A stretch of 64,000 nucleotides of DNA from Nymphaea colorata. Its lineage: Eukaryota > Streptophyta > Magnoliopsida > Nymphaeales > Nymphaeaceae. Of this stretch, positions 55,241 through 64,000 are shown one piece after another. The notes under the pieces were generated by a model that saw nothing but the letters and a program-made list of their open reading frames with translations, did not search any database and had not been told where the DNA came from. Every line of letters begins with the position of its first letter. Positions within the stretch are counted from its first letter, which is position 1. A program made the translations under genes and the position numbers. The stretch covers positions 27,083,315 through 27,147,314 of the forward strand of contig NC_045141.1 of the NCBI RefSeq assembly GCF_008831285.2. Direction: 5' to 3'.

Positions 55241-55644
55241 AGTCTCTAATAAGTTAGAGATAGAGTTAGAAAACATCAAAACTTTGATGATTTCATTATG
55301 TTGTGAAAACTTCTTGATAGGTATCCTCCACCTCAATTGAATTCTACCTAGTTTGCATCCTTAGGGTAAAAATGTAAATAGAACGTATTCGTATTGAACA
55401 ATCGAACTTGAAGTGAAACGGGTCTCAGATTTACAAAATACTTAAAGCTGGTTTTTTATCTTTCAAAGAGATACCGTTCTTGAAAGTTGGAACGGCAGGA
55501 AAATCTGGTATATAATTCAAATTTGAACATAAATAAGATTAATATTTTCTTATCAAATATGACGAATTTTATGATACCGTATTATCAGAAAATTTTGTCC
55601 CACATTGGAACTGAGAACAAAGCCATGTCCAACATGCACATAAG

Positions 55645-55826
55645 GCCGTACATGAGTTGAGTCGAGCTTGAGCTCTACTCAGCTCATATATTGCTTGGCT
55701 CGAGCTCGAGTTGAGCTGTACACGGTCAGCTCGTGCTCAACTCAATAGACCAAGTCCCAGCTCGAGCGAGCTCATTTGCCAACTTCCCATTTGACTTGAT
55801 CTCTTTCCTTGCTGTTAAGTTTAGAA

Positions 55827-55864
<38 letters not shown>

Positions 55865-56050
55865 AAAAGATAACATAGATTAAAAGAAGAATTTACTCGA
55901 GTTCAATCGAGTCAACTTCATGTAATCCGAACTCGACTCGTTTATAAGCTCAAGTTTTGAGTTAAGCTCGAGCTTGACTCCTTTACAAACGAGTAGAGCC
56001 TAACCAAACAAGACCGAATCGAGCTCGAGTTGGCTCAACTCATGTACACG
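55645..56050. mobile_element. hAT-like non-autonomous element rich in GAGCTCGAG words
   Basis: The ends are inverted repeats: the left end has GTACATGAGTTGAGTCGAGC (from 55648), and the right end, reverse-complemented, has GTACATGAGTTGAGCCAACT. Inside, subterminal repeats of the type GAGCTCGAG and CTCGAGCTTG recur in both orientations, a composition common in plant hAT-derived miniature elements. A (CA) array sits in the middle (about 55830-55860). There is no coding capacity, and I could not establish a target-site duplication. Confidence 0.55.
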
Positions 56051-58428
56051 AATACTTGTCTCAATGAGTCGGGTTCAAGGTTTATGTGAATGAGTTTGAT
56101 TTAGGGTTTATGAAGCCCTAATATGTGTACAATCGCCACCCGTTTCACCTTACCAAGTAGCCCACCAATAGGAGCCTTTGATCCAGTTCTCATGGATTCA
56201 TTTCCAGCACAATAATGAAGATACGTAGTCTAAATAGTTAGGGGACAGTGAGGCAGTGCCATATTTATCACAATTTGTCTTTTCTTTCTCTCACAAAAAG
56301 CAGAGGGCCTTGGGTGTATCCATCCGGATGAGATTATGTTTCTATCAACAAGATAATGAGTTCCCAACCCACCAGATAACTGAACGACTATTTAATTTAA
56401 GTCGCACAATTAATTTAGACGGTAAGGATGAGTTCCCCTTGAATCCTCAGCTTCTCCCACTGGTAAGGTGTAAATTAAACAATAAAGCAAAGATTATCGA
56501 GAGGCAGTAAAAAACCAAAGAATGAAACATATAGAAATACCATTGGTGGGAGAAAAGGAAGAGACCAAAGTGTAAAAAGAGTGTCTGCTGGGGATAGTAA
56601 GAGATAAAAGTGTAACAGAATCTCTGGGATAGTTAGTGCAATGTTTGCACAAAAAGGGGCTTGGCAGAAAGGAAGTTCTCAAAACAGTAGCAAGGCTTTT
56701 GCACCAGGGTATGGACGAGCGTACTCATCTCAAGTCCCAATTATTCTCCAAAAGATGTTTGTGGGGGGGCACAGCATGAGGAATCTGGCCATCGTGCTCT
56801 GAATGCTCTTTTTGATTTGGCTTTTCTTTGTTTTTCTTGATCTCAATCTTCCAGTCATGTCAAAAGAGTGGCCTTCAGATTTTGAATCTTTTGTTTCATT
56901 TTTCCCTTGATTGAGTATGTGTCTGCATGGAAAAGGGGAAGCAGGAGCAAAGGGCTAGCTATTATTCTGATGTTTATCTGGCAATTTTAATGGTTTAAAT
57001 TGTTTTTCATAATAGTAGATTTTTTCAGTATTAATTGAAAATTTTGAAAAAATCCATGTCCTTGCGTCCTACCTACCCTAAAAAGGATTTTAAAGCTTAG
57101 TTTCTTTGAAACCTGCTTCACAACCCAATCCGCGTGTCATTAAGTAGTAGGTTATAACATAAAGGCGTTAGACTTAGGGCACTGGAACAAAGTGGATATC
57201 AAATTATTCAATGCATGATATCCGGCCTTTTGGGATCATAAATGGACGTATACAAACGTCTCATAGGTCTATTTTTATACGTACTAGCCTTTTCTCTACA
57301 AAGTTTGCATTTTTCTTACCTCATGCATGTTGTGTAACGTTCATTCTGAGTCTTTAAGCAGCCGTGTTGTTTGTTTTGCTTTAGAATTGAATAAGCTTTC
57401 TGCCATCATCTTGGGCATGGTTCACTCCTCACTACCAACCACACTGCTCCGGGTTATTCCAGATAATGTCCAACTGCACTCTGCTATTATTCAAAAACTA
57501 GGATAATCTGGGAAATCCTGCGACAACCTAAAGCCAAAGCTAGCATACCAATTGATCTATGGCTAATAACTTTGTTCAACTTTTTTGAAAAAAGAAAAAA
57601 TACAAATAAAAAAACCACCAGCAAGTACATTGTTTGGAATGACGTTGGAGAAGTGCAAGATAGACACCACATTTGATCTGTATTAATTGTCTCTGGAGGA
57701 GTTATATAATTGAAGCACCGCACAGTTGTAAAATGGGACCCTGGGATCCTCCTTTTTCTTTACAATTCTTGTCCCTTTCATAATTGAGAAATATTTAAGA
57801 AAGGAAGGACAGGGTCGTTTATGATTAACGAACTCCCACCTACCGATTCCCTGTTTCTTCTCCGTCTGGGGGAAGAGTGTTTTGGGTACCTCAATAAACG
57901 TGACCATGTTCAGGAACTCGAAGAGGAGGGACACTGAGGGCCATGGTTCTGCTTCGTTTTCACGTGGGAAGAACTGACACACCGTCAAAAATTTGTGGTG
58001 AAAGCTTGAGCTGCAGTGAAAAAAAACTTCGTTGAAGTGTGGTTTGGGGATGGAAAATCTTGTCCGAAGGAACCATGGATTAGTTCTTCGGGCCATATTA
58101 AGGCTGTGTTTGAGGGGCGAAAATTTGTGTGATCTGATCTGTGGCACGCCGTCTAGAACACTTTTATTTTTGATAGGGCAATAATCTGGGTTCTGTCCCA
58201 CGCCTAGGAATGCGACAGAAATTCAGACGCATACAATCGTTCAATCAGTATTCAAAATATGATGTTTTCTTCTCAACATTTTTTTACTGTCCAAGCATCA
58301 TACGAGTCGTGGATCTTGTCCTTGATTAAAAGATAAATCAAACCGTTATTTTGAACACATTTTCTCTACTGAATCAATTGTAAGATCAAATCCATAAAAT
58401 AAGATTGAATAAGAAACATTCCAAAACC

Positions 58429-58431
<3 letters not shown>

Positions 58432-58463
<32 letters not shown>

Positions 58464-58492
58464 ATATAAGAGAGAGAGAGAGAGAGAGAGAG
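58432..58492. repeat. TA / GA compound microsatellite
   Basis: A (TA) run of about 35 bp with one C interruption, followed by a (GA) run of about 22 bp. The same TA-then-GA order appears in the PP2A introns and beside the MITE, so it seems a common array type in this genome. Confidence 0.9.
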
Positions 58493-60062
58493 AAACAAAA
58501 AACAACTTGGACCTGAACCACTACTACTATTTTTTCTTAGTTAGATGAATAGTCATCTATAGTTTCTTTTTTCAGTTGCTAGCAGATTTTGATTGTTCGC
58601 TTACGGTAAGTATGTGCTGTTCTGAAAGGCTTCACGATGATCAGCATTAATCCTTTTTCTCTTTTTTAAATTAGTCAAAGGAGAAAGCAGCCGAGAGTTC
58701 TACAGGAAGGCAAACACAGGCTTGGCATATAACATATAAGCAGGCGACGGTTTAATCTTCGAGTCAAATAATTTGTCTATTGAAAAAGCGAGGCACAGCC
58801 AGCTTGTTTATGACATACGGATTAAAGTATGGGGTCCATTTGGCAAGACATGCCCTGCAATTTCGTTTGCAGGTCAAGTTCCTTCTGGCCCAAAATTTGT
58901 TTTACAGATTTTGGAATAATAATAAATGTTGTTTCTTCAAATTTATTCTGAAAATATATTACTGATTTTTTTTACTTTGGGGCGATGTTTCCGGAGGTTT
59001 TTGAGCGGTTGGACCCAGGCTCAGATTCATGGATCCATCAAAATTATTTCCGCTTCGGTTGGATCTCATCCATCATCTTAAACTCGATTAAGTGCCATCC
59101 TTTAACCACCAACAGAATAAGATTTGCTACCAACTCCAATTCGGATCCAATTAGTTGGGTCTAGACATTAATTACCAAACTCAGATCTGGTTGCAGTTCT
59201 CCACTAGATTTCACTATATACATATATATATATATATATTACAGTGACGGCAGGAATGAATTGCTTGTTGTGCAACGTGATGCCACGTCTCTCCTAACAG
59301 GTCGCACCTTTCGACTTTCTTCACTTGCTTTCAAAGTTTAAAATTTATATGGTAGTAAAGAAAGTCTTGAACTTCATTTGGTTGCCTCCATCCGACGCAA
59401 CCAAGCATGGCTTTGAAATATTCTTGTTGACTAGAATTAGGAGAAACTGTCTCTTGGGCATTTCAAAAAAAAAAAAAAGTTCCTTGCATTAACAGTACTT
59501 TAATTCCCTTATCGAATAGCTATATACTGGAAACATGGGGCATGAAATCGGTTTGATTCCTTTTGCACAACAATTGGTTTAACTTCTTCAAAATTGGATT
59601 GAAGAAAACCGAAAAAATTGAGACAGAGAGGGAAAAGAGAATGCGCCGGTTACCGGTGTAGCTTCGCTACAAGCATCGTGAGCATCAAAAATGAAAAGAG
59701 GAAGGCTCCAGCCAATCAAGGGAAACTGCCATTCATTCACATATGACCTTAATTTGTCAACGAAAGAGCAACAAATTCGTTTGGTCCAACAGATTCAAAT
59801 TTTCGATATATTGGAGTATACAAGTACGTTAACTACGACAAGGAGAAACCCACATGCATTAATATCATGTGATAACGACTGGAATCAATTGAATTTGGTT
59901 ATATTCTTTTACATCACAAAGCAACCAATGAAATTCTAATCGTAGGTAATAACTCAACTGAAGAAGCATTACCAGCAGCTAAGGTGAGGGATACACCTTA
60001 CTCTATGAAAGGGACTCCAGGATATTGAGCTAACGGCTGAGGTGGAGAACCATCATTCTACC

Positions 60063-61172
60063 TTACGAAGAGGCCTCTAAATATGCACTGAAGTCTTCCC
60101 TGACCTTCTTGATGCAGGGTGAGGCTGTCTGTATACTGGAAGAAGATGATTGTTTCATGAAAGATGGCTGTGAACTGAGAGAGAAGCGTACATGGCGCGA
60201 CGAGTCGACAGATTTCCTGGGCAAGGATGAAGTGTTCTTCTTTAGCACACCACTGAGCCCGGGCACCTTGTCGTTGTTGAACACAAATGCTGCCGAGACC
60301 GGTGACGTTGTATCATTGCCATTAGATCTAATTAGTTCGGAAGGTAGATCAAAGAAGAGACCAGCCTGTGATCCTGCATCATCATCTGTAACGCCCGAAG
60401 ATCTCCAAGATCCACACTCAAACTTCTCTAGAGACACCCTAGTAGATGCCACCAGAGACACCCTAGTAGATGCCACCATTCCACTAACCTCACCATCACT
60501 TACATACCCTTTGCTATTGTCGTCACTCTCTTTCTTCACTTGTTTCCCTTTTGAAAGGCCTGGCAAAAACATGCACATTGCTCCACAATGAAAGGCACGG
60601 TCATCGTTCATGGATTTGTTCAACTTGTATACTTTATCTGTTTCGGGGTGGTGGTATTTGTCCTCGGAGCCACTTCTGCTGCTAGAAGAATTATACTCGG
60701 AACCAAAGCTGTTTGTTCTTGCATCAGAGTATCTGCTGTCCTCGCGACTCATTGTTTTTCCAAGTTCAAACTCGTCCGAGTAATCACACGTTCTTTCGCC
60801 AATATGACAAGATCTGGCACGGTTAAATGAGCCAGGTCGAAGAAATGACCACTTCCTCATGGTTGGAGTTAGATCACTGTACATGCTCCACAATCGTGCA
60901 GGCTTTTCACCTTTGAATGAATCTTCAGAGGATCTGGGAGATGAAGCGGCCGATGGAGGCAGGCTTGTGCTCTTGAACTTTTGCTTTCCAGATGCCATTT
61001 TCTTCTTCGACCGGAATTGAGATGGCGGAGGCCTGAAATTCCCCGCCACAATTGATGTTTCCAGTGGATTGGGATCAACCAAGGTTTGTCTTTCTTCCTT
61101 GTCTGCCTTGCACGCATCATCCCTGCCTTCTTCCTCATTGGAGTGTACGGGTGAAAATGGTGTGGAAGCCAT
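60063..61172 (-). CDS. Uncharacterised plant Ser-rich protein, 369 residues
   Basis: A single-exon frame on the minus strand. The ATG at 61172 (context GACAATGGCT) is chosen because the 13 codons open upstream begin with TTG, not ATG. The protein is hydrophilic, rich in Ser, Lys and Asp, without signal peptide or membrane segment. Blocks that look conserved in unnamed angiosperm proteins are SPRSSEDSFKGEKPARLWS, CMFLPGLSKGKQ, VSLEKFECGSW, FFDLPSELI, SSRHVRFS and the C-terminal KVREDFSAYLEASS. Function is unknown, and I assign no name. An 8-residue tandem duplication (VASTRVSL twice, from a 24-bp repeat at about 60429-60476) precedes LEKFECGSW. A soluble regulatory or scaffold role is only a guess from composition. 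Confidence 0.8.
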   Translation of the reverse strand: MASTPFSPVHSNEEEGRDDACKADKEERQTLVDPNPLETSIVAGNFRPPPSQFRSKKKMASGKQKFKSTSLPPSAASSPRSSEDSFKGEKPARLWSMYSDLTPTMRKWSFLRPGSFNRARSCHIGERTCDYSDEFELGKTMSREDSRYSDARTNSFGSEYNSSSSRSGSEDKYHHPETDKVYKLNKSMNDDRAFHCGAMCMFLPGLSKGKQVKKESDDNSKGYVSDGEVSGMVASTRVSLVASTRVSLEKFECGSWRSSGVTDDDAGSQAGLFFDLPSELIRSNGNDTTSPVSAAFVFNNDKVPGLSGVLKKNTSSLPRKSVDSSRHVRFSLSSQPSFMKQSSSSSIQTASPCIKKVREDFSAYLEASS

Positions 61173-62286
61173 TGTCGAAGGAGAAATCGATTGAAATGGA
61201 ATGAGTTGCAAAGAAGAAATCCCTTCTTCCCCCGGAAATTAAGAAATTTCAAAAGAGAGAGAGAGAGAAGCTTTATTCTGTGTTGCGCGGACGTGAAACG
61301 CATGACATGGATCAAGTCTGGCATGTTTTATTCTCTTATTTTTTCTCATACCTATGTGAGTATGACGTGCAAAAATGTTTCCTTTACTTTGAAGATGTGA
61401 ATCATGTGGATGTGCCGATTGCCTTGGTTATGGACATGAGCCAAGACCCACGAGGGGATGGTGGAACTCTAAAAAAATTGCCTTCCAAGACAAGCTAAGA
61501 CTTTACATTGTATGTAATGTATACGGTATAAAAGAACAAGAAGAAGAAGACACCCCTAGAGAAGTAGCATCTAAGATAATATTTGGCTGACCGCTTGAAG
61601 AAAGAGCAGCAGCTGAGTCAGGAGACTCATGACCGATTTATAGTCTAACTAAAAACTCATATGGCTGGACCCAGGCCATTATCAGTTTAGAATCCATGGG
61701 ACAATAGTATAAACAAACGCCGGACCAAGTGTCAATGATACTCAAATTCATAAAAGCTTGAGATATCTAGGGTGTTCACTGTTCACTTTCAATAGAATTT
61801 GTTAAGTACACTTTTCCAAATACCAGCTTGCTAATTAAAAAAATCACAACAAACTGTAACGGCAACCAACCTCACCAAAATTTGTCCCTTAAAAATGAAG
61901 GGAGAAAAGGCTGTCCTGGACCATGTCAAACATCTTTGAAACTAATAAATATTTTATCTTTCGCCGCTGAGCAGATTATGCTTTGGGATTCATGTATAAC
62001 AATTGCCTCCAGATGATTCAAACATGAAAAACAGCACCTCCGGACGATTAATAAAATAGCCTATGAAGGGCTTCAAGGCATTACAATTTGAAAGCCATGA
62101 TGCTTCATCATCCTAAAGTTACGTGCAGCTGCTAGTAGAACTGGAAAACATCTAAATGATTTTACTAGCCAGGCATATGAAATGGCTCATGAGGGGCTTT
62201 CCTTTGGCCAAACCAAGGACAGAGAGAAGATAAAAAAAAAAAAACACAGAGGGAGCTGCAGCTGCAGGATAATTTGATGCAAGCGC
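61173..62286. other. Spacer upstream of the Ser-rich gene and 3' of the DYW gene
   Basis: Both neighbouring genes are on the minus strand. The spacer therefore holds the promoter and leader of the Ser-rich gene (GA-rich leader at 61255-61270) and the 3' end of the DYW gene. No other gene is seen. Confidence 0.55.
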
Positions 62287-64000
62287 TCACCAATAGTCAC
62301 CACAGGAACATGACCCATCCTTGAAATGGTGGAACCTGCTAACATCTCTCACGACAATCTCCCTTCCAACAATTTTAGATATGAACTTGGTGGCAGTGTG
62401 GCAATCAGAACACACTCGCAGATTCTTTGTCACCCGAATCGATGTCCCAGGTGGTGTGCTGATGATTCCGAAAGCTATGGCAAGCCGTTCGCTGTGCCCA
62501 CAGAGCATGTGTCTCTTCTGCTCTTCCTCCACATCATGCAGCACATCTTCCGTGTTAGGAACATACCCCTCACGCTCCATCAGTTCAGAGAGAATTGCAA
62601 GTGTGTCCTGGATCGCTTCGTAGTATGGATGGGATTTGTCATCTGCCACAAAAGCATGCACTTCATTCTTCACCTCCACCCAGCTGCAAGCTGGTATCTT
62701 CTTGATCCCCTTCCCCCTCATCGTGATCCTCAACTTTGCAGCATCGTTCCATCGACCGGCGGCTGAATAGATATTCGACATTAGCACATACGCTCCCATG
62801 TTCTCTGGTTCAATTCTGAAGATTTTTTCTGAGACCTTTTCTGCCAGTTCGACATCTCGATGAACCCTGCAAGCACTCAACAGTGTAGCCCATATGCTGG
62901 CAGTTTGCTTCACTTGCATGCTTGAGATGAATTCATAAGCTTCCTCCAATCTCCCAGCACGACCAAGAAGGTCTGCAACGGCTGCATAATGCTCCAAACC
63001 AGGCGCGATGCCATACTCTCTGCTCATGCTCCTGAAGATCTTCCTAGCTTCATCTAATAGACCAGCATGGCTGCAAGCAGTAAGTGCAGCAACAAATGCA
63101 ACGTAATTGGGTTTGACATTCGCCTTTTCCATCTCCTGGAATAAAGTTAGTGCATTTTTGGCATGCCCATGGAGAGCATAGCCCATGATCATGGCAGTCC
63201 AAGATACCATGTCTGGTGATTCTGTTCTATCGAAAACCAAACGAGCAATCCTTATGTTTCCGCATTTTGCATACATATCAACCAAAGAACTCGCTATGTA
63301 GATATTATCATCGAGTGAGTTCCGGACTATGTATCCATGGAGCTGCTTCCCCAAATGAAGGGTTGTTGAATGAGCGAAAGCGGGGATGATGCTGGAGAAA
63401 GTGGCAGCTTTTGGCTTGATTCCGATGCTCTGCATCTCTCGAAACAACCTGACTGCGTCGTTAAAACAGCCGTTCTGAACACAGCCAGCAATAATCGAGT
63501 TCCAGGAGATGGCATCTCTGTGGGAGTCCAACAGGTTAAAAACCCTGTGGGCATCATCAACTCTGGTACATTTCGCGTACATATCAATCAAGCTGCTTCC
63601 TATGAACACATCCTTATCAAACCCGTACCTAACGGCATATCCATGAATCTCCTTCCCCCGACCAACATTGACAACATCAGTAAAGATGGGAAGAATGCTG
63701 CACAAGGTAAAGGAGTCAGGCTTAAGCTCAGCTGCTCCCATTTTTCTCATCATTCCAAGAGCTTCAGCAAACATCCCACTCTGCACATAACCCGTGATCA
63801 CAGTATTCCATGACACTAAGTCTCTCTCAGGCATACTATTGAACAGTTTGATCACACCTTCCATGACCAGCAACTTCTCCGGAGAATTTCTTCTTCCGCT
63901 CAGATGACCACAATAATCCGTTTCACCAAAAGATTCACCATCTGAACTGCGAGGGGCAACAAGACCAAACCTGTCAAGTGCATTACCAGGACCATCCCGA
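62287..64000 (-). CDS. DYW-class PPR RNA-editing protein, At3g23330 type (5' end outside)
   Basis: The open frame continues to the right edge, so about 570 C-terminal residues are visible and the start lies beyond 64000. Tandem PLS-type PPR motifs (MPERDLVSWNTVITGYVQSG, SSLIDMYAKC, SWTAMIMGYALHGHAKNAL) are followed by E and E+ domains (IWATLLSACRVHRDVELAEK, GAYVLMSNIYSAAGRW). The DYW cytidine-deaminase domain follows, with its zinc motifs (GHSERLAIAFG, CSDCH) and the terminal CSCGDYW before the stop. Such proteins bind a site in plastid or mitochondrial RNA and convert C to U. The order and spacing match Arabidopsis At3g23330 from memory. No frame break is seen in the visible part. The organelle cannot be told without the N terminus. 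Confidence 0.93.
   Translation of the reverse strand, partial: RDGPGNALDRFGLVAPRSSDGESFGETDYCGHLSGRRNSPEKLLVMEGVIKLFNSMPERDLVSWNTVITGYVQSGMFAEALGMMRKMGAAELKPDSFTLCSILPIFTDVVNVGRGKEIHGYAVRYGFDKDVFIGSSLIDMYAKCTRVDDAHRVFNLLDSHRDAISWNSIIAGCVQNGCFNDAVRLFREMQSIGIKPKAATFSSIIPAFAHSTTLHLGKQLHGYIVRNSLDDNIYIASSLVDMYAKCGNIRIARLVFDRTESPDMVSWTAMIMGYALHGHAKNALTLFQEMEKANVKPNYVAFVAALTACSHAGLLDEARKIFRSMSREYGIAPGLEHYAAVADLLGRAGRLEEAYEFISSMQVKQTASIWATLLSACRVHRDVELAEKVSEKIFRIEPENMGAYVLMSNIYSAAGRWNDAAKLRITMRGKGIKKIPACSWVEVKNEVHAFVADDKSHPYYEAIQDTLAILSELMEREGYVPNTEDVLHDVEEEQKRHMLCGHSERLAIAFGIISTPPGTSIRVTKNLRVCSDCHTATKFISKIVGREIVVRDVSRFHHFKDGSCSCGDYW

Larger units (their letters stand above)
49767..60062. other. Gene-poor intergenic region (~10.3 kb)
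   Basis: 49767 to about 50700 is probably the leader and promoter of casein kinase 1: C-rich on the minus strand, with purine-rich runs at 50365-50530 on the plus strand. From 50700 to 60062 I recognise no gene. Features seen are a hAT-like relic (55645-56050), a 50-bp tandem repeat (55141-55240), a short CTTAC array (about 54795-54818), a TA/GA microsatellite (58432-58492) and a TA run near 59217-59240. A minus-strand frame at 57683-58201 (137 codons from its first ATG at 58096) resembles no known protein. Confidence 0.5.

Noticed and set aside
57683-58201. 172-codon minus-strand frame
   Set aside because: It opens with GTG, and its first ATG leaves 137 codons. There is no recognisable motif and no splice context linking it to a gene.

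Overview
The window is nuclear DNA of a flowering plant. Every recognisable gene has its closest remembered relative in angiosperms: P-class and DYW-class pentatricopeptide repeat (PPR) proteins, a PP2A B'' subunit, an ESCRT-III VPS2 protein, a plant casein kinase 1, and a RING/vWA relic of the WAV3 type. Genes are intron-rich with GT-AG borders. The intergenic DNA is AT-rich with many CA/TA/GA microsatellites and small transposon relics. I cannot narrow the lineage further. All exon coordinates were read by hand from splice signals and reading-frame continuity; nothing was aligned by machine.

Layout. 1-1990: almost empty, with a possible first exon of a leftward gene at the edge. 1996-3640: decayed WAV3-type RING/vWA gene. 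4002-6389: intact mitochondrial P-class PPR gene (At2g37230 type). 6833-15804: first copy of a ~9 kb duplicated block, holding a broken, 5'-truncated PP2A B'' gene on the minus strand. 15805-20680: a pair of ~1.2-1.35 kb inverted arms around a rearranged fragment of the PPR gene. 23082-32621: second copy of the block; with 32622-34085 it holds the intact 12-exon PP2A B'' gene. 38453-42331: VPS2.2/2.3-type ESCRT-III gene (plus), tail to tail with a 14-exon casein kinase 1 gene (43611-49766, minus). 49767-60062: gene-poor spacer with a hAT-like relic and microsatellites. 60063-61172: unnamed plant Ser-rich protein. 62287-64000: DYW-class PPR gene of the At3g23330 type, running off the right edge.

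Main story. A convergent PPR / PP2A-B'' gene pair appears to have been duplicated in tandem and then resolved reciprocally. The left unit kept the PPR gene and lost PP2A B''; the right unit kept PP2A B'' and lost the PPR gene. The lost PPR copy survives as two pieces, one flipped, and lies between two diverged inverted arms of unknown origin. Divergence between the two block copies is uneven (by eye from under 1% to about 6%), which suggests gene conversion. The remaining genes are ordinary single-copy housekeeping or organelle-RNA genes with no obvious joint pathway.
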